In this document: positions 35,538 to 42,308 of the stretch, in pieces
Layout: each line of letters begins with the position of its first letter
Position numbering within the stretch: the stretch's first letter is position 1
Assembly (NCBI GenBank): GCA_934533135.1
Contig: CAKTBG010000004.1
Span: 1 to 64,000, forward strand
DNA length: 64,000 nt
Direction: 5' to 3'
DNA from: an uncultured Faecalibacterium sp.
Lineage (GTDB): Bacteria > Bacillota > Clostridia > Oscillospirales > Ruminococcaceae
Made by a program: the position numbers and the translations under genes
The notes under the pieces: generated by a model
Databases searched by the model: none
What the model saw: the letters and a program-made list of their open reading frames with translations, nothing else
Told to the model about the DNA's origin: nothing

Positions 35538-37538
35538 TCAGTGGATCCGTGCGCCCACGGGGGTGTCGTCGCCGTAGAAGGCGATGGAGCAGCCGCCGTC
35601 TGCGGTGTCTGCGGCGAAGATCATACCCTCGCTGATGTACTTGCCCTTCATCATGGGGCGGGGTGCGAGGTTGGCGACGATGCCGATCTTCTTGCCGATC
35701 AGATCCTCCGGTTTGAACCATTTGGCGATGCCGGAGAGGATGCAGCGTTCCCGCTCGCCGTCAAAGACGGTCAGGTGCAGCAGCTTCTTGCTCTCCTTCA
35801 GGTTCTCGCAGGCACGCACTTCGGCCACGCGCAGCTCGACTTTGCAGAAATCGTCAAAGGCGATCTCTTCCTCGTGGGTGAAATCGACAGAGCTTTCCTC
35901 CGCAGCAGGGGCGGCCTTGGCCTTTTCTGCCTCTTCCTTGGCCTTGTTTGCAGCGGCGGCAGCGGCTTTCCGCTTCTCGTCCTCTTCCTTCAGGTGGGCG
36001 ATCTCCTTGGCCACGTCGATGCGGGGGAACAGGGCATCGCCCTTGTGGACGGTGTAGGTCTCCTGTGCGCCGTAAACGGTCTTGGTCAGGTCGAGGGCGG
36101 CAGCATCCAGACCCAGCTGCTCCATCATCTTGGGAGCGGTGGAGGGCAGATAGGCGTTCAGCAGGATGCCGCAGACGCGCAGAGCCTCGCACAGGTGGTA
36201 CAGCACGCTCTCCAGACGCTCCTTGTTGGCTTCGTCCTTGGCCAGAGCCCACGGTGCAGTCTCGTCGATGTACTTGTTGGCGCGCTGGATGACGGTGAAG
36301 ATCTCCATTAGAGCCTGCGGGATGGTCAGGTTGTCCATATCGGCGGTGACCTTGCCGGTCAGCTCGTTGACCATGGTCTCCAGCTCGGTGTCGATGGCCT
36401 CGGTGCCGGCAACGTTGTGGACGGTGCCGCCGAAGTACTTCTCGCACATGGCGACGGTGCGGCTGAGCAGGTTGCCGAGGTCGTTGGCCAGATCGCTGTT
36501 GATGCGGTTGATGAGGGCTTCGTTGGTGAACATACCGTCGTTGCCGAAGGGGATCTCACGCAGCAGGAAGTAGCGGATGGCGTCCACGCCGTAGCGGTCG
36601 CAGAGGATGACGGGATCGACGACATTGCCCACCGACTTGGACATCTTGCCGCCGTTCATCAGCAGCCAGCCGTGGCCGAACACGCGCTTGGGCAGGGGCA
36701 GATCCAGAGCCATCAGCATGGCCGGCCACAGGATGGTGTGGAAGCGCAGGATCTCCTTGCCGACCATGTGCAGGTCTGCCGGCCAGAACTTGTCGTAATC
36801 GTGGTAGGTCTCGTTGCCGTAGCCCAGCGCGGAGATATAGTTGCTCAGGGCATCGACCCAGACGTACATGGTGTGCTTGGGGTCAAAGGGAACGGGAATG
36901 CCCCACTTGACCGAGGTGCGGGAGACGCAGGTGTCCTGCAGACCCTGCTTGATGAAGGCGATCATCTCGTTCTTCCGGCTCTCCGGCTGGATGAACTGGG
37001 GGTTCTCCTCATAGAGCTTGAGCAGGCGGTCGGCATATTTGCCGGTCTTGAAGAAGTAGGCTTCCTCGTGGGCGTCGTAGACCTCACGGCCGCAGTCGGG
37101 GCACTTGCCGTCCACCAGCTGGCTGTCGGTCCAGAAGCTCTCGCAGGGTTTGCAGTAGTGGCCGATGTACTCGCCCTTGTAGATGTCGCCCTGCTCGTAC
37201 AGTTTGGTAAAGATCTTCTGGCAGGTCTCCATGTGGTAGTCGTCGGTGGTGCGGATGAAGCGGTCGTAGCTGACGTCCAGCAGCTTCCACAGATCCTTGA
37301 CGGTGGCGACGATCTTATCGACGTACTCCTTCGGGGTCACACCGGCATCGGCCGCTTTGTCCTGGATCTTCTGGCCGTGCTCGTCGGTGCCGGTCAGGAA
37401 CATGACGTCGCAGCCCTGCATCCGCTTGAAGCGTGCCAGTGCGTCACAGGCGACGGTGGTGTAGCTGTGGCCGATGTGCAGCTTGTCGCTGGGGTAGTAG
37501 ATCGGCGTCGTGATATAGAATGTTTTGTGCTCGCTCAT
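35538..37538 (-). CDS. metG: Methionyl-tRNA synthetase
   Basis: A 666-residue class I synthetase with a C-terminal tRNA-binding (EMAP II-like) domain. Visible: HIGH-equivalent HIGHSYTT (about 22-29), zinc knuckle CKPCESFW and CPDCG (about 128-148), KMSKS loop GGKMSKSVGN (about 298-307), then an Ala/Lys/Glu-rich linker (about 510-545) and the tRNA-binding OB fold (about 560-666). It heads the metG-eamA-tatD operon. A perfect promoter (37660-37688) and a terminator-like hairpin in the leader (37568-37616) suggest attenuation, but no T-box sequence is present. Confidence 0.96.
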   Translation of the reverse strand: MSEHKTFYITTPIYYPSDKLHIGHSYTTVACDALARFKRMQGCDVMFLTGTDEHGQKIQDKAADAGVTPKEYVDKIVATVKDLWKLLDVSYDRFIRTTDDYHMETCQKIFTKLYEQGDIYKGEYIGHYCKPCESFWTDSQLVDGKCPDCGREVYDAHEEAYFFKTGKYADRLLKLYEENPQFIQPESRKNEMIAFIKQGLQDTCVSRTSVKWGIPVPFDPKHTMYVWVDALSNYISALGYGNETYHDYDKFWPADLHMVGKEILRFHTILWPAMLMALDLPLPKRVFGHGWLLMNGGKMSKSVGNVVDPVILCDRYGVDAIRYFLLREIPFGNDGMFTNEALINRINSDLANDLGNLLSRTVAMCEKYFGGTVHNVAGTEAIDTELETMVNELTGKVTADMDNLTIPQALMEIFTVIQRANKYIDETAPWALAKDEANKERLESVLYHLCEALRVCGILLNAYLPSTAPKMMEQLGLDAAALDLTKTVYGAQETYTVHKGDALFPRIDVAKEIAHLKEEDEKRKAAAAAANKAKEEAEKAKAAPAAEESSVDFTHEEEIAFDDFCKVELRVAEVRACENLKESKKLLHLTVFDGERERCILSGIAKWFKPEDLIGKKIGIVANLAPRPMMKGKYISEGMIFAADTADGGCSIAFYGDDTPVGARIH

Positions 37539-37567
37539 GGAGTTCTCTTCCTTTCTATCGTGGCAGC

Positions 37568-37616
37568 AAAAACGCTCCCGCCCCAGACGGGTCCAAGCCC
37601 GCCAAGGACGAGAGCG
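37568..37616 (-). terminator. Attenuator-like hairpin in the metG leader
   Basis: On the minus strand CGCTCTCGTCC (37606-37616) pairs with GGGCGGGAGCG (37573-37583), eleven pairs with two G-U, then TTTTT (37568-37572). It lies 30 nt before the metG start and downstream of its promoter. No aptamer is recognised upstream. Confidence 0.65.
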
Positions 37617-37659
37617 ATTGCTTTCTCAGGGGCAGAATGATCCCTTGTATCCTCTACCT

Positions 37660-37688
37660 ATAATACGCAAAAATAAGGGGTTTGTCAA
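37660..37688 (-). promoter_or_regulatory. Promoter of the metG operon
   Basis: TTGACA (37683-37688) - 17 bp - TATTAT (37660-37665) on the minus strand; leader about 115 nt. Confidence 0.88.
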
Positions 37689-37742
37689 CTGAAAAATAAA
37701 CTGCGTATCGCTGCACTGTGTGCTCGGCCTCCGCCGGGCTTG

Positions 37743-37841
37743 CCCTCTCAGTCTGCTTCGCAGACAGCTCCCCCAAAGTGGGAGCCGAGTCTTGGCTCTC
37801 CCTTCGGGAGAGCTGGCGGAGCGGAGCGACGCCTGAGAGGG
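37743..37841. repeat. Palindromic intergenic repeat, copy f
   Basis: Left end CCCTCTCAGTCTGC-TTC-GCAGAC then GCTCCC..GGGAGC; right end, minus strand, CCCTCTCAGGCG..CGCC then GCTCTCCC-GAA-GGGAGAGC. On the minus strand it starts immediately after the Dabb gene TGA stop. Confidence 0.88.
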
Positions 37842-38144
37842 TCAGACTTCGTAGTCGAGGCAGACGCGGTTTTTGTAATAGGGGCGCACCTTGCTGTTGG
37901 CAACAGCGACATGAGCCGGATGGGTAGAGTAGCCCTTGAGTGCCTCGGCGGTCTCGAAGGTGGTATCCAGCATCAGGTCGGCGTTGGAAGAGGGCAGGCC
38001 GTTGGTATTCACTTTGATCTCGACCAGCCCCGGGATCTGCCCGGCCAGACCTTCCAGCCCTGCCTTGATGCCCGCCTTGATCTCGGTCTTTTCGGCGTCG
38101 GACAGCTCATCCTTGAGCTGCCAGAGAATGATGTGTTTGACTAT
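37842..38144 (-). CDS. Dabb family (stress-responsive alpha/beta barrel) protein with a non-canonical start codon
   Basis: A 100-residue ferredoxin-like-fold protein. It begins (M)VKHIILWQLKDELSD, typical of Dabb proteins, and continues to YKNRVCLDYEV with the family's HPAHVAV segment at about 74-80. There is no ATG, GTG or TTG in frame after the upstream TGA: the codons after the RBS AGGAGG (38155-38160) read TTT TTT ATC ATA GTC AAA. I place the start at ATA (38142-38144) by homology; ATC (38145-38147) is the alternative, 7 nt from the RBS. A promoter (38174-38202) whose start lies near 38167 rules out a long upstream extension. Reading frame and codon use are intact, so decay looks unlikely. 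Confidence 0.8.
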   Translation of the reverse strand: MVKHIILWQLKDELSDAEKTEIKAGIKAGLEGLAGQIPGLVEIKVNTNGLPSSNADLMLDTTFETAEALKGYSTHPAHVAVANSKVRPYYKNRVCLDYEV

Positions 38145-38173
38145 GATAAAAAATCCTCCTGTCGTTTTTCCTC

Positions 38174-38202
38174 ATTGTAACATGAGGGAACAGGAGGCGC
38201 AA
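38174..38202 (-). promoter_or_regulatory. Promoter of the Dabb gene
   Basis: TTGCGC (38197-38202) - 17 bp - TACAAT (38174-38179) on the minus strand; predicted start near 38167, only about 20 nt ahead of the coding region. Confidence 0.72.
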
Positions 38203-38216
38203 GATGCTTTTAAAAT

Positions 38217-38522
38217 TTAGTCGTTGCTGTGCTCCCACGATTCGTAGGCGATGATGTACACGGCGTCGATGATGACCATTGCAAGGAGGATCCCGGAGCG
38301 GATCGTCGGGAAATGGAACAGCAGGATGCAAAGACAGCCTGCGATGCCGTTGGCGATTTCCCAAAGGCCGTTTTTCTTCTGCCACATGGCGCGGTATTCC
38401 GGGTCACGGTCATACTGGTTGAACGGCAAATGGATGAGAGGGTCTTTGCCCATCAGATCCCAGATGCCTTCGATGAACCAGAGCACAACGATGAAAATGG
38501 GAAAGATCAGTGAGCTGAACAT
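38217..38522 (-). CDS. Small integral membrane protein, hypothetical (101 aa)
   Basis: A 101-residue protein with an N-terminal hydrophobic helix (SSLIFPIFIVVLWFI, about 3-17) and two more near the C terminus (about 55-92), separated by a hydrophilic loop with DRDPEYRAMWQKKNG. I do not recognise a named family. Start ATG 38522 is chosen because AGGAGGT lies 7 nt upstream; the frame stays open further upstream but crosses a terminator. A promoter at 38549-38576 fits this start. Confidence 0.75.
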   Translation of the reverse strand: MFSSLIFPIFIVVLWFIEGIWDLMGKDPLIHLPFNQYDRDPEYRAMWQKKNGLWEIANGIAGCLCILLFHFPTIRSGILLAMVIIDAVYIIAYESWEHSND

Positions 38523-38548
38523 AGATCGCACCTCCTGCTTTTTTGTCA

Positions 38549-38576
38549 AGTATAACATAGGGTGGCGAAAAAACAA
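38549..38576 (-). promoter_or_regulatory. Promoter of the 101-aa membrane protein gene
   Basis: TTGTTT (38571-38576) - 16 bp - TATACT (38549-38554) on the minus strand. Confidence 0.68.
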
Positions 38577-38613
38577 GGACGAAAATGAAGCAGGAGAGGG
38601 GAGAACGGCAAAC

Positions 38614-38658
38614 AAAAAACCAGCCGGATGAGGCGGTTGCAAGCCCTCATCCGGCTGG
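38614..38658 (-). terminator. Minus-strand intrinsic terminator after two tiny ORFs
   Basis: Perfect 14-nt arms CCAGCCGGATGAGG (38620-38633) and its complement (38645-38658), then T6 (38614-38619) on the minus strand. No ordinary gene precedes it, which implies a short transcript from the region 38660-38800. Confidence 0.88.
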
Positions 38659-38662
38659 ATAC

Positions 38663-38680
38663 TTACTTCTTCGGAGTCAT
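38663..38680 (-). other. Tiny ORF MTPKK with Shine-Dalgarno
   Basis: ATG ACT CCG AAG AAG TAA, preceded by GAGGAG 9 nt upstream and followed within 5 nt by a perfect terminator hairpin. Could be a leader peptide or a gene remnant; no homology can be judged at this length. Confidence 0.3.
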
Positions 38681-38701
38681 AAGCCTCTTCTCCTCGGTTC
38701 G

Positions 38702-38731
38702 TCATTTTTCGGTCTGTACCAGACGTTTCAT
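38702..38731 (-). other. Tiny ORF MKRLVQTEK with Shine-Dalgarno
   Basis: Nine codons plus TGA, preceded by AAGGAG 8 nt before the ATG at 38731. It lies just upstream of the MTPKK ORF and terminator. Its TGA overlaps an ATG (ATGA) that opens a longer frame running through the terminator, which I consider non-coding. Confidence 0.3.
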
Positions 38732-39528
38732 AGAAATCGCTCCTTGAAACGATGAAGAACTGGGATCTTGTTGCAGAAGAACTTATTTACCTGTACATTG
38801 GTCTGACCCTTCTCTTAACTGTTGGACTGCGGCACACGAATCATGAGGATGAATTTCATATTACCACATTCTTTCGAGTTAGATTTGCTGGGGATCATTG
38901 CTTAGTACATTGGAGTAGCTCCTTTCTGGTTATTCAAACATCATGCTCCGTACAAAAGTTTTCATCATTGGAATCACCTTCGGCGGATCTATTTGAATTG
39001 CCAGAGGAATTATGTTTGACAGACTGTGCTGTGATTCGCATTTTTTGATGCTCAAGACTGGCTCAATCTTGTTGTGTTTTTATACGGGGGAAACATCCCG
39101 TTTGTGGTGAGCCTCTGTTTTGCTTCTCAGCGATCCCCGACAGTCTGTCCACACTGTGCGGGTTCCATATCAACCATCGGTCTTCGCTCCTTCCTTCTTA
39201 AAGTCAGCGGGGTGAGATCTCTTTTGATCTTCTGCTGTACTTGTCTGGTTTCTGGCTTAATTATACCCGCCAAAGGCGGTTTTGTCCATTCGCAGACTTC
39301 ACAAAGAAATAGACGGTCTTTTTCAAGATATCACCAAAAAACTGTGAAAATGCCCCAAAACATCCCGAGATCCGGTTGGGAGTGCTTTTCAGACAGCTGG
39401 AAAAAACTGCGCAGAGCAACGCCTCCGTCCGTGCTTTCGGCGGGGAAAAGCAGCACGGTGATCTGTCCAGAGTTTTCGATCTGGCGTGGAGGATTTCTGG
39501 AAAAATGTGAGAAAATATCTGCCGACAC
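38732..39528. other. Gene-poor A+T-richer stretch
   Basis: About 800 nt with visibly lower G+C than the surroundings and no convincing gene. On the minus strand there are further tiny ORFs: MMKTFVRSMMFE (ATG near 38974) and, just after AAAGGAG, an ATG TAC TAA. Frames of about 100-160 codons on the plus strand are Cys/Ser/Phe-rich and lack RBS. It may be decayed mobile or regulatory DNA. Confidence 0.5.
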
Positions 39529-39557
39529 TTACGAGCAGCAAAATGGTGTGGTATAAT
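39529..39557 (+). promoter_or_regulatory. Promoter of the DUF2798 gene
   Basis: TTACGA (39529-39534) - 17 bp - TATAAT (39552-39557); predicted start near 39564. Confidence 0.75.
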
Positions 39558-39584
39558 CCGGAGCAATCAATGGTAGTCGCAGCA

Positions 39585-39627
39585 GGAAGATCGGCGAGAC
39601 GAAAGTTCGCGCCGATCTTCCTTTTTT
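39585..39627 (+). terminator. Terminator hairpin inside the DUF2798 leader
   Basis: Perfect 12-nt arms GGAAGATCGGCG (39585-39596) and CGCCGATCTTCC (39610-39621) then T6 (39622-39627). It lies between the promoter and the start codon, so it either attenuates the gene or ends a short RNA of about 60 nt. Confidence 0.85.
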
Positions 39628-39674
39628 GTGCGATGAAAGTTCAGACACCACACAAAATAAAGGAGTACACTTCA

Positions 39675-40145
39675 ATGCCGAAAACATTACTGGAAAAAAT
39701 TGTCTTTACCATCGTCATGGCGACCATCATGGTCTATGGCATGATCGTCTACAATGTCGCCCTGAATACCGGCGGCGTGACCAATGCGACCTTCGTGATG
39801 GCACTGCATGAAATGCCCATCATGGTTCCGGTCGCTTTTGTTCTCGAGTTCTTTGTGGTCGAGAAACTGGCGACCAGACTGGCGTTTACCTTTATGCGCC
39901 CCACCGACCGGCCCCAGTTTATCACCTATGCCATCTCCCTGATGATCGTCTGCATTATGTGCCCGGTCATGAGCCTTGTTGCAACGCTGCTGTTCAAGGA
40001 ACCCAGCTTCGGCACTTGGGTGCACACGTTCGGCTGCAACTTCCCGATGGCTCTATGCTGGCAGATGTTTTACTGCGGCCCGTTGTCCCGATTCATTTTC
40101 CGCCTGATTTTCCGCCGCGGTGAAAAGGCAGAAAAGGCCGACTGA
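39675..40145 (+). CDS. DUF2798 family membrane protein
   Basis: A 156-residue protein with four membrane helices (about 8-30, 45-65, 82-105, 120-140), matching the DUF2798 pattern of two repeated two-helix units: FTIVMATIMVYGMIVYN and a later ISLMIVCIMCPVMSL. Function of the family is unknown; many members are single-gene units linked to stress or resistance loci. ATG 39675 follows AAAGGAG. It has its own promoter and a terminator in its leader. Basic C-terminal tail RRGEKAEKAD. It sits alone in an A+T-richer region just upstream of the ATP synthase operon, but is not part of it. Confidence 0.82.
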   Translation: MPKTLLEKIVFTIVMATIMVYGMIVYNVALNTGGVTNATFVMALHEMPIMVPVAFVLEFFVVEKLATRLAFTFMRPTDRPQFITYAISLMIVCIMCPVMSLVATLLFKEPSFGTWVHTFGCNFPMALCWQMFYCGPLSRFIFRLIFRRGEKAEKAD

Positions 40146-40534
40146 TCGCGGCGTCGTCATATAAAATAGGTATAGAGACGATCGAAGCCCGGTATGCTGA
40201 AGGAAATTTATGGGTATGACAGCCGGTTTCCCCATATAAATTTTATATAGTGGGTATACAGACAGTGTATATTGAGCAAAAATGAAGTCGGTTTTCTTCC
40301 GCGACGACCGCAGAATCCGGAAGAAATGGATAAGAAATGGCAAAGAGATTGTGCAATAAGCCCAGATAATAGGAGCGAATTTGCACAAAATGCACAACAG
40401 TTTTGAAACGAACGCGGAATGGAATATAACAAAAAGTAGAATGTTGGAAAAGGGACTATCCAATCCGCGGGAATCGTGCTATGATAACAGCCGCAAACGA
40501 CAGCATTCGGATGGAAAGGATGGGAGGGCGCAAG
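40146..40534. other. Intergenic stretch upstream of the ATP synthase operon
   Basis: 389 nt, A+T-rich, no gene seen. It holds a palindrome TATAAATTTTATA (near 40236-40248), a 9-bp hairpin TTTCTTCCG/CGGAAGAAA (about 40291-40325), and an extended -10 element TGCTATGAT (40477-40485) that is the best candidate for the atp operon promoter. Confidence 0.55.
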
Positions 40535-40681
40535 ATGGAAATCAATCGCCTTCCTTACTTTTTTCAGCAAGAATACGTTTGTTTTGATAAGATTAAGAAC
40601 GAAAGGAGAGCGAGTGAAACGGTATATTCACCTGTATTTCCAGACACGAGGCGGCTCAACGGAAAGGGGGCGGAACGATGA
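40535..40681 (+). CDS. Possible small leader ORF coupled to atpB
   Basis: A 48-codon frame beginning MEINRLPYFFQQEY, with GGGAGGG 6 nt before the ATG at 40535 and a stop that overlaps the atpB start (ATGA). That geometry suggests translational coupling. It occupies the place of atpI but has no membrane helices and is not recognisably AtpI. A second frame opens at GTG 40614 after AAAGGAG and also runs into atpB out of frame. Coding status is uncertain. Confidence 0.35.
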   Translation: MEINRLPYFFQQEYVCFDKIKNERRASETVYSPVFPDTRRLNGKGAER

Positions 40682-41361
40682 ACGCATTGACGGCGGCTCT
40701 GAAAGAAGAACTGAACGTTGAGATGATCTCCGTCGGTGGTCTGCAGATCCCGGAATCGGTGGTCGTCAGCTGGGGCATCATGGTGTTTCTGGTGGTCGGC
40801 TCGATTCTGCTGACCCGGAACCTGAAAGTCGATCACATCAGCAGGCGGCAGGCCATTCTGGAGCTGGTCGTGACCACCATCAACGACTTCTTCATCGGTC
40901 TGCTGGGCGAAAAAGGCAAGCGGTATGTGCCGTATCTGATGTCGGTGGCTCTGTATATCGCCTGTTCCAACCTGATCGGCGTGTTTGGCATCAAACCGCC
41001 CACAAAGGATCTGAACGTGACAGCGGCACTGGCACTGATGAGCATTGTGCTGATCGAGTATGCCGGCATCCATGCGCAGGGCGGCGTGGGCTTCCTCAAG
41101 AGCCTGACGGCTCCTACCCCGATCATGACGCCGATGAACATCCTCGAAATCGCCATCCGGCCTACCAGCCTGTGTATGCGACTGTTTGGCAACGTGCTGG
41201 GCGCGTTCGTCATTATGGAGCTGATCAAGCTGGTGGTTCCGGTGTTCGTTCCGGCGGTGTTCAGCCTGTACTTTGATTTGTTCGACGGTCTGATCCAGAC
41301 CTATGTGTTCGTGTTCCTGACGTCGCTGTTCATGAAAGAGAGCATCGGCGGCGAGGACTAA
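40678..41361 (+). CDS. atpB: F1Fo ATP synthase subunit a
   Basis: A 227-residue membrane protein forming the ion half-channels beside the c-ring. Visible: the conserved Arg in RPTSLCMRLFGN (about 161-172; the Arg of MRLFGN is the essential stator charge), and the C-terminal helix DLFDGLIQTYVFVFLTSLF. The N terminus is short. ATG 40678 follows GGGGGCGG. It is first of the atpB-E-F-A-G-D-C run; a repeat element separates it from atpE. No canonical Na+-specific pattern can be assigned from subunit a alone. Confidence 0.95.
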   Translation: MNALTAALKEELNVEMISVGGLQIPESVVVSWGIMVFLVVGSILLTRNLKVDHISRRQAILELVVTTINDFFIGLLGEKGKRYVPYLMSVALYIACSNLIGVFGIKPPTKDLNVTAALALMSIVLIEYAGIHAQGGVGFLKSLTAPTPIMTPMNILEIAIRPTSLCMRLFGNVLGAFVIMELIKLVVPVFVPAVFSLYFDLFDGLIQTYVFVFLTSLFMKESIGGED

Positions 41362-41423
41362 CAACGGCTTTCCCTTGGCCGCAGGGCTCAGCTGCCTGCG
41401 TTTGACGCAGCGGCTTGACCGAC

Positions 41424-41546
41424 CTGCCAAGGGTTCCCACTTCGAGGGAGCTGGCATGGCGCAAGCCATGACGGAGAGGGCAAAACCATAGCAGGCTCAC
41501 CCTCTCAGTCACCTTCGGTGACAGCTCTCCCAAAGGGAGAGCCAAG
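41424..41546. repeat. Palindromic intergenic repeat, copy g, between atpB and atpE
   Basis: Two ends in head-to-head order. First (minus strand, 41424-41480): CCCTCTCCGTCATGGC-TTGC-GCCATG then GCTCCC. Second (plus strand, 41500-41546): CCCTCTCAGTCACC-TTC-GGTGAC then GCTCTCCC-AAA-GGGAGAGC, ending CAAG. It lies inside the ATP synthase operon, 28 nt before the atpE start. Confidence 0.88.
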
Positions 41547-41574
41547 AATTATAACTAATAAAGGAGATATAACT

Positions 41575-41799
41575 ATGAACGGATTGGTAGCTCTGGGTGC
41601 TGGCATTGCAGCACTGACTGGTATTGGCGGCGGCATTGGCATCGGCATTGCAACGGGCAAGGCAACGGAGGCCATCAGCCGCCAGCCCGAGGCATCCGGT
41701 AAGATCCAGACCAACCTGCTGCTGGGTGCAGCTCTGGCAGAAGGTACTGCGATTTTCGGCTTCGTTGTTGCACTGCTGATCATCCTGTTCCTGGGTTGA
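41575..41799 (+). CDS. atpE: F1Fo ATP synthase subunit c
   Basis: A 74-residue hairpin of two membrane helices that forms the rotor ring. Helix 1 has the Gly-rich [13 protein letters not shown]; the polar loop is [11 protein letters not shown]; helix 2 has the ion-binding Glu in [10 protein letters not shown] (about residue 55). Na+-type c subunits of anaerobes have Gln in helix 1 and E-S-T plus Tyr in helix 2; here the corresponding positions are Ile, E-G-T and Phe, so proton coupling is predicted. Start ATG 41575 follows AAAGGAG. Confidence 0.95.
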   Translation: MNGLVALGAGIAALTGIGGGIGIGIATGKATEAISRQPEASGKIQTNLLLGAALAEGTAIFGFVVALLIILFLG

Positions 41800-41816
41800 T
41801 GATGGAGGCATGACGA

Positions 41817-42308
41817 ATGCTGACACTGAACATCAATCTTCTGTATACAGTCGTCAACGTTCTGGTTCTGTTCCTGCTGCTGCGGAAGTTCCTGTACAAA
41901 CCTGTCATGAACATCATCGAGCAGCGTCAGAAGCAGGTGGACGACACTCTGGCAGCCGCCGAGACCTCCAAGACGGAGGCAAAGACGGCTCTGGCTGCTG
42001 CGCAGGACAAGCTGCGCAATGTGGACGCTGAGGCGGCTCAGCGTCGGGAAGCCTACGAAAAGCAGGCGGAAAAAGAAAAAGAACAGCTCCTTGCCGACGC
42101 CCAGCATCAGGCCGATGCAATTCTGGCCGAGGGCAAGGCTGCGGCAGAGGCCGAGCGGCAGCACAAGCTGCGCGAAGCCGACGCCCAGACCACCGCACTG
42201 GCCCGTGCAATGTGCGAGAAACTGCTGGAGCGCAACCTGACCCAGCAGGATGATGCACGGATGCTGGACGATCTGCTGCAGAAAGCGGGTGTTGGCGATG
42301 GCAACTGA
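41817..42308 (+). CDS. atpF: F1Fo ATP synthase subunit b
   Basis: A 163-residue peripheral-stalk protein: one N-terminal membrane helix (about 6-24, LLYTVVNVLVLFLLLRKFLY, first part shown LLYTVVNVLV) then a long charged coiled coil. The usual length is 155-170. ATG 41817 follows GGAGG. Its last 11 nt overlap the start of the alpha-subunit gene. Subunit b normally binds the delta C-terminal domain; here that domain is found fused to alpha (next gene), so b should contact alpha's extension. Confidence 0.94.
   Translation: MLTLNINLLYTVVNVLVLFLLLRKFLYKPVMNIIEQRQKQVDDTLAAAETSKTEAKTALAAAQDKLRNVDAEAAQRREAYEKQAEKEKEQLLADAQHQADAILAEGKAAAEAERQHKLREADAQTTALARAMCEKLLERNLTQQDDARMLDDLLQKAGVGDGN

Noticed and set aside
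38523..38705. Upstream extension of the 101-aa membrane protein to 162 residues
   Set aside because: The extension runs through a perfect intrinsic terminator and past a -10/-35 pair; the internal ATG has the better RBS.
39074..39556. Plus-strand frame of 160 codons containing CPHCAGS, suggestive of an ISL3-like transposase zinc finger
   Set aside because: No RBS, no DDE residues, poor composition, and it overlaps the DUF2798 promoter. Only a weak hint of a mobile element remnant.
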